Origin: JAIVJN01 sp036732565
GTDB lineage: Bacteria > Acidobacteriota > Vicinamibacteria > Vicinamibacterales > UBA2999
Direction: 5' to 3'
Length of the DNA: 20,333 nt
Assembly (NCBI GenBank): GCA_036732565.1
Contig: DAINCF010000057.1
Span: forward strand, 1-20,333
The notes beneath the pieces were generated by a model. That model was not told the origin of the DNA, did no database searches, and worked only from the letters and a program-made list of their open reading frames with translations. A program made the translations under genes and the position numbers. Shown here one piece after another: positions 14,534 through 20,333 of the stretch (position 1 is the stretch's first letter; every line of letters begins with the position of its first letter).

Positions 14534-15325
14534 ATGCTGTCAAACACGCTGTACCGAGTCCCTCGCGCACCGGGCCTGCAAGTGCTCCAACGTCGCGGCG
14601 AGGGCGGCGCGCACGAGCTCACGAGCTGGCGCCTGTGCCTCGAGCCCGGCCAGACCGCGCGTTTCGCGGTCGAAGGCGAAGAGGCCGTCGGCATCCTCCA
14701 GCAAGGCCGGGGGGCGTTCGCGGTCGGCGACGAGCAGTGGCCGGTCGAGCGATCGAGCGTGTTCGCCGAACGGGCGTCGGCCGTGTACCTGCCGTTCGGG
14801 CAGACGCTGAACGTGACGGCGGAGACGCCGCTGGAGATGGTCATCGTCTCGACACCGACCTCGTCTGCCGGCAAGGCAGCCGTGATCACCCCGAAAGACG
14901 TCGCGGTGAACGCGCGCGGCCGGGCCAACTTCGCGCGCGAGGTGCATGACATCTTCGTTCGCGACCCGCACGTCCAGCGCCTGATGGTGGGCGAGACGTT
15001 CAATCCGCCGGGCAACTGGAGCAGCTACCCGCCGCACAAGCACGACGGGCGGAATGGCGAGCCCGTGCTCGAAGAGGTCTACCACTTCCGCCTCGACCCG
15101 CCGCAGGGCTTCGGCTCCCAGATCCTCTACACGAACGACGGCGAATCAGTGGTGCATCAGGTGCTCGACGGTGATGCCGTGCTGCTGCCGTACGGCTACC
15201 ATCCGGTTTCGGCGCCGCCGGGCTATCGGTTGTATTACCTGTGGGCGATGGCAGGCGCCGAGCGGCGTCTGGCGCTCTACGAGGACCCGGCACATCGCTG
15301 GATTCACGACGCGCCCGTCGTGTAA
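14534..15325 (+). CDS. iolB: 5-deoxy-glucuronate isomerase
   Basis: A 263-residue two-cupin protein. The second cupin has the IolB signature GNWSSYPPHKHD (160-171), followed by LEEVYHFRLDPPQGFG (179-194), and GYHPVSAPPGY (221-231), with metal ligands His168, His170, Glu181 and His223. The C-terminus DPAHRWI is also IolB-like. IolB converts 5-deoxy-glucuronate to 5-deoxy-5-keto-gluconate in myo-inositol breakdown. Here it is the only iol gene visible and sits in a uronate locus, so it may act on a related uronate; this is inference. ATG at 14534 is chosen from the leaderless promoter. Its stop is 25 bases from the convergent end of the DAC-like gene. Confidence 0.9.
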   Translation: MLSNTLYRVPRAPGLQVLQRRGEGGAHELTSWRLCLEPGQTARFAVEGEEAVGILQQGRGAFAVGDEQWPVERSSVFAERASAVYLPFGQTLNVTAETPLEMVIVSTPTSSAGKAAVITPKDVAVNARGRANFAREVHDIFVRDPHVQRLMVGETFNPPGNWSSYPPHKHDGRNGEPVLEEVYHFRLDPPQGFGSQILYTNDGESVVHQVLDGDAVLLPYGYHPVSAPPGYRLYYLWAMAGAERRLALYEDPAHRWIHDAPVV

Positions 15326-15350
15326 TCGACTCCTCCGCGCAACCCGCTGA

Positions 15351-16487
15351 TCACAGCAGCAGTGACTCCACGCGGTGGGCGTGGACACGTTGTTCGCACG
15401 CCGACCACGCAAAGACCGTGAAGCGACCGTCCTGCGACGCCACCAGCGCGACGCTGTCACGCTGATCCTGGACGAACTGCGCCGCGGACAGATGTCGCGT
15501 GCCACCCAGCTCACTCGGATGCACGACCACCGGGGCGCTGCCCTCGATCGGCTCGGTGAGAATGATCTCTTGAACCCGCGAGCGCCCGTCGAGGCTGGCG
15601 ATCTTCGCGCCGAAGGCCAGCAGCTCGAAGTCGTCGGCGACCACGGTGGCGCCATCGACCGCGGTCAGACCGGCGATCCCATCCACAGCCCGATCGAAGC
15701 TGTCTTGCCAACGGCGCTCGAGCCGTTCGCTTTCGTCTCGACGCAGCAGGTCCGCCAGCTCCGAAAACGGCGGTGACACGGCGTAGGGCACGGGATGCAC
15801 GATGGACTCGCGCCATGCGTCGCTTCCCGCGGGGACCATCAGCAGCGAGCCGCCGCGGTGATGGGCGCGCATCGACGCGGCGAGCTCGACGAGCGGGTTG
15901 ACGCCTTCATGCCAGGCGTTCGATTGAAACCCCAGCAACGAGCTGAGCAAAGGCGGGCAGTCAGGCTGGCTGGCCGCGGCTTCATCCACCACCTTGATCA
16001 AGTCGCCTTGAAGTACGAGCACGTTGACGAACTTGCCGCCCTCGGTGCGACGGTGCTTGACGACCAGGAGTCCTGGCTCGACCACCTCGATTACGAAGCA
16101 GGAGGTCGGGATGTGGCGCGTCGTCCCCCACACCGCCAAGTGTCCCTGCTCGTGCCACACGCCGAGATGGATGCCGGGGCGCTCGACCGCCGGACCGAGA
16201 CGCGCAAGCGCGACCGGCTCCACGGCCAGCGGGCGCGCGAACAGGAGCGGAAACACCGTGTCGTTGGGCCGAAGGAACGCGAGCGAGATCTTCGGGACGT
16301 ATCCTTCTTCGCGGCGAAGACTGGCCCAGAACGCAGCGTCGATCAGACGCTCGATGGATGCGACGTCGGGAGGAATCGGTGGTGACGACTCGCCGCCTGC
16401 GGCCTCTTCGGTGTGCAGGCGGAGAAAGTACTGGTGCAAGGTCGCGGCGACGGCTCGAGCGGCGGGATAGGCAGGCGCTGCGCTCAC
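15351..16487 (-). CDS. DisA_N-like (probable DACNV) sensor-domain protein
   Basis: A 378-residue soluble protein. The C-terminal part (about 270-362) resembles the DisA_N diadenylate cyclase fold: VDGATVVADDFELLAFGAKI matches the DGA motif (278-280), then GGTRHLSAAQFV (328-339) matches the GTRHR motif, and VALVASQDGRFTVFAW matches the following VSEEtG strand. The third catalytic residue of RHR is Leu333, and the spacing between motifs is longer than in DisA. It therefore probably binds nucleotide or acts as a sensor rather than making c-di-AMP. The N-terminal part includes LLGFQSNAWHEGVNPLVELAASMRAHHRGGSLLMVP, seen in such proteins. I think it belongs to the DACNV class proposed from comparative genomics. 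The start is GTG; TAAGAT lies seven bases before it. It lies between iolB and the transporter. Confidence 0.75.
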   Translation of the reverse strand: MSAAPAYPAARAVAATLHQYFLRLHTEEAAGGESSPPIPPDVASIERLIDAAFWASLRREEGYVPKISLAFLRPNDTVFPLLFARPLAVEPVALARLGPAVERPGIHLGVWHEQGHLAVWGTTRHIPTSCFVIEVVEPGLLVVKHRRTEGGKFVNVLVLQGDLIKVVDEAAASQPDCPPLLSSLLGFQSNAWHEGVNPLVELAASMRAHHRGGSLLMVPAGSDAWRESIVHPVPYAVSPPFSELADLLRRDESERLERRWQDSFDRAVDGIAGLTAVDGATVVADDFELLAFGAKIASLDGRSRVQEIILTEPIEGSAPVVVHPSELGGTRHLSAAQFVQDQRDSVALVASQDGRFTVFAWSACEQRVHAHRVESLLL

Positions 16488-16517
16488 GTTGACAATCTTA
16501 GAGCGTGTTGCGAATTC

Positions 16518-16608
16518 GTACGTAGCGCAGGCCTTTAGGCCTGCCTGTGCGACGCGAAACCGGCGGTCGAAACGCCTTCTGGCAGGCCTGAAGGCCTGCG
16601 CTACGTAC
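16518..16608. repeat. Inverted pair of REP-like hairpins
   Basis: The unit at 16581-16608 is identical to the core of copy 1 at 28-55. The unit at 16518-16545 is its reverse complement with one mismatch in the loop. The two are head to head around 35 bases, so the whole segment could fold into a larger hairpin. One end is two bases from the stop of the ExuT-like gene, the other is near the DAC-like gene. The layout is like a REPIN doublet. Confidence 0.85.
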
Positions 16609-16610
16609 AG

Positions 16611-17945
16611 CTAGGTCTGCAGCTTCACAGGCTCCAGGCGCGGCGCCAGGATGTGGATCATGCCGAGCGCGATGAGATACGTCACGCCGGCAAGCACGAA
16701 CACCGGCACGTAGCTGCCGGTCGTCTCGAGCAGGTACGCCGTGAGCTTCGCAATCAGCATCCCGCCGACCGCGCCGGCCATCCCGCCGAAACCCACCACC
16801 GATGCGACCGCCTGCTTCGGAAACATGTCCGACGTCAGCGTGTACAGGTTGGCCGACCATCCCTGATGCGCGGCGGCCGCCAAGCTCACCAACGCCACGG
16901 CGGCCCACAGGCTCGTGACCTGTGCTGCAAACACCATCGGCACGACGGAGAGCGCGCACACGAGCATCGCGGTCTTGCGCGCCGCGTTGGTCGACCACCC
17001 ACGTTTCATCAGCATCGAGGACAACCATCCACCGCCGATGCTGCCGACGTCCGCCACGAGGTAGATCGCGATGATCGGCGGCCCCATGCTCTGCAAGTCG
17101 ACGCCGTGATTTCTGTTCAGGAAGTCGGGAATCCAGAACAGATAGAGCCACCAGATCGGATCGGTCATGAACTTGCCGACCGCGAAGACCCACGCTTGCC
17201 GCAGGGGAATCAGCTTCGCCAGCGGGATGCGCACCGCCGGCTCGGCCGGGTCGCTGCGGATCAGCGCGAGCTCCTCCGGCTTCACGCGCGAATGACGGTC
17301 GGGCGAATCGTAAAAGAGCCACCAGGCCGCCAACCAGAGAAACCCGAGCGCGCCCGTCACGATGAAGGCCCAGTACCACCCGAACGACAGGGTGATCCAC
17401 GGCACGACGAGCGGCGTGACCAGCGCACCGATGTTCGTCCCCGAGTTGAAGATGCCCGTGGCCAGCGCGCGCTCGCGCTTCGGGAACCATTCGGCCACCG
17501 TCTTGATCGCCGCCGGGAAGTACGCGGACTCGCCCAGCCCGAGGGCCGCGCGCGCGGCGATGAAGCCGGCCACGGACGCCGAGTAGGTCAGGCCAATCAG
17601 GCCAAGCGCGGCCGCCACGGCTGGGCCGAACCACATCACCTCAGCGTGCGAGATGGCCGCAATGCTCCACACCACGATCGCAATCGCGAAGCCGATCCGG
17701 ACGCCGATGGCATCGATGAAGCGGCCGGCGATGAGGAAGCCGATCGCGTAGGCGAGTTGGAACGCGAACACGATGTCGCCGTAATCGAGCTCGGACCAGC
17801 CGAATTGCTGCTGCAGCGTCGGCTTGAGGATGCCGATGACCTGGCGGTCGATGTAGTTGATCGTCGCGGCCAGGAACAACATGCCGCAGACGATCCATCG
17901 CAGCCCCACCACCCGCAACGCCATCGTCGATACGAACTGCAACAT
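16611..17945 (-). CDS. exuT: MFS transporter, ACS family, probable hexuronate transporter (ExuT-like)
   Basis: A 444-residue membrane protein with about 12 hydrophobic segments. The family start is seen in FLAATINYIDRQVIGILKPTL (24-44); the loop between helices 2 and 3 has GRFIDAIGVRIG, and AARAALGLGESAYFPAAIKTV is the conserved helix-4 region. HQGWSANLYTLTSDMFPKQA in the C-terminal half is strongly typical of ExuT-like ACS carriers, which import glucuronate or galacturonate with protons. The position next to altronate dehydratase supports this. AGAGG lies about seven bases before ATG. A REP-like repeat begins two bases past the stop. It lies 119 bases downstream of the altronate dehydratase gene, with a hairpin between. 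Confidence 0.9.
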   Translation of the reverse strand: MLQFVSTMALRVVGLRWIVCGMLFLAATINYIDRQVIGILKPTLQQQFGWSELDYGDIVFAFQLAYAIGFLIAGRFIDAIGVRIGFAIAIVVWSIAAISHAEVMWFGPAVAAALGLIGLTYSASVAGFIAARAALGLGESAYFPAAIKTVAEWFPKRERALATGIFNSGTNIGALVTPLVVPWITLSFGWYWAFIVTGALGFLWLAAWWLFYDSPDRHSRVKPEELALIRSDPAEPAVRIPLAKLIPLRQAWVFAVGKFMTDPIWWLYLFWIPDFLNRNHGVDLQSMGPPIIAIYLVADVGSIGGGWLSSMLMKRGWSTNAARKTAMLVCALSVVPMVFAAQVTSLWAAVALVSLAAAAHQGWSANLYTLTSDMFPKQAVASVVGFGGMAGAVGGMLIAKLTAYLLETTGSYVPVFVLAGVTYLIALGMIHILAPRLEPVKLQT

Positions 17946-17986
17946 GAAGTGCCTCTTCTAGCAGAATGCCCACGCGCCGAGCGGTC

Positions 17987-18009
17987 GGGCTGTTTCGTAG
18001 GAACAGCCC
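17987..18009 (-). other. Hairpin between altronate dehydratase and transporter genes
   Basis: GGGCTGTT (17987-17994) and AACAGCCC (18002-18009) form a perfect 8-bp stem with a 7-base loop. On the minus strand no U-run follows, so it is a weak terminator at best. It may instead set mRNA ends or processing between the two genes. Confidence 0.4.
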
Positions 18010-18064
18010 CGAGACGGCGATTTAGGAGGGCGGGGCATTTGAATACCTTTGGTCAGACGCACCA

Positions 18065-19237
18065 TTAGATCGTAGGGTTGCGGCGATGGATCGCGAACTC
18101 GCGGTGGCCGAGGCGCTCGGCCGCGACCAGGCGACCAGAGCAGACGTCGACGAGCTCGGCGAACAATCGATCCGCGGCGGTGTCGAGCGTTTCGCGATCG
18201 TCCAGGACGCCGCTGACGTCGACGTCGATGTTGTCGGCCATCTGCCGTGCCGTGCGCGCGTTCCCCGTGATCTTCATGACCGGTGCGATGGGATTGCCGG
18301 TCGGCGTGCCCAACCCGGTCGTGAAAATGACGGCCTGCGCCCCGCCGCCGACCATGCCCGTCACCGATTCCACATCCAGACCGGGAGTGTCCATCACGCT
18401 GAGTCCCTTGCGGCCGATGCGGCCGGCGTAGGGCACGACGTCCTCGAGCCGCGACCGCTCGCCGCCCTTGTGGGTCGCGCCGAGCGACTTCTCCTCAATC
18501 GTGGTGAGCCCGCCGCGGATGTTGCCGGGCGAGGGCTGCGTGCCCCGAATATCGAGGCCGAGCGCCATCGTCTCGCGCTCGACGCGGTCGATCAAGCGCA
18601 AAAGACGACCACCGATTTCCGGCGATGACGCGCGCGCGGCCAGGATGTGCTCGGCGCCCATGATCTCGGCGACCTCTCCCAGCACGGCGGCCCCGCCGAG
18701 ATCGATCAGCCGGTCGGCGACGCGGCCCAACGCGGGGTTCGAGGCCAGGCCGGAGGTGTAGTCCGAGCCGCCGCATTTGAGCGAGAGCACGAGCGTGTCG
18801 ATATCGCACGCCTGTCGCTCGACGCGCGCGAGCTCGTCGGCCATCCGCACGGCGATGGTCGTACCCGCCTCGATGGTCCGCGGCGTCCCGCCTTCACTCT
18901 GAATCGCAACGATCGCAGACGGTTTGCCGGCACGCTTGGCGGTCGAGGCCAGCTGCTGGGCCACGACTTGCTCGCACCCCAGCGCGACGACGAGCACGGC
19001 GCCCACATTGGGGTGCTCGCAATACGCCGCGAGCGTCTCGTGGGTGACGCGCAGGTCTGGTCCCAGCTGTCCGCACCCCGCCTGATGCGGAAGCGCGACG
19101 ATCGCCTCCGGCCGCGCCGCCGCGATGCGCTCGCAGACGACCGAGGAGCAGATGACGGTGGGCACAACGAGGACGTAGTTGCGCACGCCGACGCGGCCGT
19201 CTGGACGCGGGTAGCCGCGAAAGGTCGGACTGGTCAC
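18065..19237 (-). CDS. uxaA: Altronate dehydratase large subunit (UxaA C-terminal family)
   Basis: A 390-residue cytoplasmic enzyme of the UxaA/GarD family, which dehydrates D-altronate to 2-keto-3-deoxy-gluconate with iron. Seen are GYPRPDGRVGVRNYVLVVPT (8-27), HQAGCGQ with Cys55, KCGGSDYTSG with Cys155 (metal-cluster or substrate site region), and the C-terminal TGLGTPTGNPIAPVMKITGN. In E. coli UxaA the SAF and large parts are fused; here they are separate genes. The start GTG overlaps the stop of the SAF gene (GTGA), supporting translational coupling. The substrate could also be another aldonate, such as galactarate, since both enzymes share this domain; altronate is favoured by the ExuT-like neighbour. 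Confidence 0.9.
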   Translation of the reverse strand: MTSPTFRGYPRPDGRVGVRNYVLVVPTVICSSVVCERIAAARPEAIVALPHQAGCGQLGPDLRVTHETLAAYCEHPNVGAVLVVALGCEQVVAQQLASTAKRAGKPSAIVAIQSEGGTPRTIEAGTTIAVRMADELARVERQACDIDTLVLSLKCGGSDYTSGLASNPALGRVADRLIDLGGAAVLGEVAEIMGAEHILAARASSPEIGGRLLRLIDRVERETMALGLDIRGTQPSPGNIRGGLTTIEEKSLGATHKGGERSRLEDVVPYAGRIGRKGLSVMDTPGLDVESVTGMVGGGAQAVIFTTGLGTPTGNPIAPVMKITGNARTARQMADNIDVDVSGVLDDRETLDTAADRLFAELVDVCSGRLVAAERLGHREFAIHRRNPTI

Positions 19238-19602
19238 CGGCGTCCCTTCTGGGTGGTCACTGCCGATTCCTCAGTGGCCTCGTCTGGCGGCTCGGCCAGG
19301 CGCGCGGCTCCAGCCGCGACACCGGCGGCGTGCAGATCGCCGCGTCCGCGGGTGCTCGCGACGTTGTGTGTGTGCACGTGCGCGCCCAGCGAGATGTCCA
19401 TGGTCGCGATGCCGATGGCGCTGCCGTACTTGATGACGCCTTCGCCAACGCCGATCGCCGCGATCGCCATCTTGTGTCCCGCCGGCACGGCCTCTCGCGC
19501 CGCGATCTCGCAGCCGTTGGCCAGCACGCGATCGCCCGGCGCAATCGGATCCTGCGTCGTCCCGACGTTGTCGCGGCGGCTGATCACGATGAGGCGCGTC
19601 AC
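19234..19602 (-). CDS. uxaA: Altronate dehydratase small subunit (SAF domain)
   Basis: A 122-residue protein matching the UxaA/GarD N-terminal SAF domain: DNVGTTQDPIAPGDRV near the start, VPAGHKMAIAAIGVGEGVIKYG (39-60) and LGAHVHTHN (72-80), whose HVHTHN is diagnostic. The rest (about 90-122) is an Ala/Glu-rich tail of unknown role. GTG is the start, with GGAG about eight bases upstream; the codon overlaps the stop of the SDR gene (GTGA). Its own stop overlaps the large-subunit start. It presumably binds the large subunit to form the active dehydratase. Confidence 0.92.
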   Translation of the reverse strand: MTRLIVISRRDNVGTTQDPIAPGDRVLANGCEIAAREAVPAGHKMAIAAIGVGEGVIKYGSAIGIATMDISLGAHVHTHNVASTRGRGDLHAAGVAAGAARLAEPPDEATEESAVTTQKGRR

Positions 19603-20333
19603 TGATTCACTCCACTCGCGAGGAAGCCGCCGTCGACGGCAAGCACTTGCCCGGTGACGAAGCTCGAGGCATCGCTCGCGAGATAGATCGCGGCCCCGAC
19701 GAGCTCGTCGAGCTGGCCGAACCGGCGCATCGGCGTGCGCATCAGGAATTCCTGTCCGCGTGGACCCTCGAGGATGGCGCTGTTGAGATCGGTGCGAAAG
19801 ACGCCGGGCGCGATCGCGTTGACGCGTACGCCCTTCGGCGCCCACTCGATGGCGAGCGCGCGAGTGAGACCCGCCAGCCCGGACTTGCTGGCGGTGTAGG
19901 CGGCAACTTCCATCAGCCCAAGAAACGACGCGAGCGAGGCAATGGTGACCACGCATCCGCTGCCGCGCGCGACCATCGGCGCCCCCAGCACCTGGCACGC
20001 GTGAAGCGCGCCCGTCAGGTTGACGTCGAGGATGGACTGCCAATCGTCTTCAGCCATCGCCAACGTACTCACCCGCTTGGTGATACCGGCGGCATAGACC
20101 AGGACATCGATGGCGCCGAAGGCCTCGAGGCACGCGTCGCGGAGACGTTCGAGCGACGCGACGTCGGCCACGTCCGAGGTGACGCGAAGCGTTCGCCGGC
20201 CGCGGGCTTCGATGTCGGCGGCAACGCTGTTCACGTGCGGCTCTCGCCGCGCCGTCGCCACCACGTGTGCCCCCGCATCCGCCAATCCGAGCGCGAGCGT
20301 CCGGCCGATACCGCTCGTGCCGCCAACCACCAC
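19599..20333 (-). CDS. SDR family oxidoreductase (partial, N-terminus beyond the window)
   Basis: At least 244 residues; the first few residues before VVGGTSGIG (2-10 as read here) are missing at the window edge. It is a classical SDR: glycine motif GGTSGIG, catalytic Ser133, Tyr146 and Lys150 in YTASK, Asn105, and the C-terminal LAVDGGFL. The usual NNAG is YAAG (80-83). It has the FabG/gluconate-5-dehydrogenase/KduD look. In a hexuronate locus it could reduce a keto-uronate or oxidise a deoxy-keto-gluconate; which is not settled by sequence. Its stop overlaps the SAF-subunit start by 4 bases (GTGA), so the SDR is upstream in the same operon. Confidence 0.92.
   Translation of the reverse strand: MVVGGTSGIGRTLALGLADAGAHVVATARREPHVNSVAADIEARGRRTLRVTSDVADVASLERLRDACLEAFGAIDVLVYAAGITKRVSTLAMAEDDWQSILDVNLTGALHACQVLGAPMVARGSGCVVTIASLASFLGLMEVAAYTASKSGLAGLTRALAIEWAPKGVRVNAIAPGVFRTDLNSAILEGPRGQEFLMRTPMRRFGQLDELVGAAIYLASDASSFVTGQVLAVDGGFLASGVNQ

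Noticed and set aside
16498..17634. 378-codon minus-strand open frame in another frame of the transporter gene
   Set aside because: Arg/Gly-rich shadow of the ExuT-like gene; it also reads through the repeats.
18050..18064. TGGT-N7-ACCA as a FadR-type operator
   Set aside because: Spacing differs from the TGGTnnnACCA type and one arm adjoins the stop of the dehydratase gene; likely chance.
16653..18068. 471-codon plus-strand open frame
   Set aside because: It is the antisense of the ExuT-like gene; Arg/His/Asp-rich low-information sequence without any domain.
1..20333. CRISPR array, tRNA, rRNA, transposase or phage/defence island
   Set aside because: No regularly spaced repeats, no recognisable RNA gene and no transposase or known defence gene in any frame; the repeats found are isolated hairpins.

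Overview
The window looks like chromosomal DNA of a high-GC soil bacterium, most likely an Acidobacteriota (Vicinamibacteria-like) genome. The clues are very high G+C at third codon positions, three DinB-fold proteins, secreted TPR proteins, a YdeI-family protein, a LytS/LytTR two-component pair, an ECF sigma factor with a SnoaL-like tail, and short hairpin-forming interspersed repeats. This assignment is inference: there is no rRNA or marker gene here. I see no CRISPR array, tRNA, rRNA, IS element or phage gene.

Region 1 (1-7037). On the minus strand a TetR regulator sits upstream of an MHS-family major facilitator transporter. A DinB-like gene diverges from the TetR gene, and a perfect 14-bp palindrome between them overlaps a consensus -35 box. 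Next comes a minus-strand run SDR oxidoreductase > protoglobin > secreted TPR protein (gaps of 11 and 27 bases). The SDR has a leader that can fold over its ribosome binding site. A VOC-fold protein and a rhodanese-domain protein follow as a convergent, slightly overlapping pair.

Region 2 (7216-13337). A tightly packed plus-strand operon encodes an exported TPR-like protein, a LytS/YehU-type histidine kinase, its LytTR response regulator, a YdeI-family protein and a DinB-like protein. The first three overlap by 4 bases (ATGA junctions). A second DinB gene then diverges from an ECF sigma factor carrying a C-terminal SnoaL-like domain. An exported protein of unknown function follows the sigma gene.

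Region 3 (13649-20333). This is a sugar-acid (hexuronate) catabolism locus: a FadR-type GntR regulator diverging from iolB, an ExuT-like transporter, altronate dehydratase split into large and small (SAF) genes, and an SDR that runs off the window. The small-subunit, large-subunit and SDR genes are joined by 4-base or shorter overlaps. Both regulator and iolB have -10 boxes placed six bases before ATG, which suggests leaderless mRNAs, with an inverted repeat over the iolB promoter. Between iolB and the transporter lies a gene whose C-terminal domain resembles diadenylate cyclase but with an altered active-site motif (probably the DACNV class). This is the most unusual gene in the window.

A 28-base hairpin repeat occurs three times. 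Two identical copies lie in the same orientation immediately downstream of the two MFS transporters.
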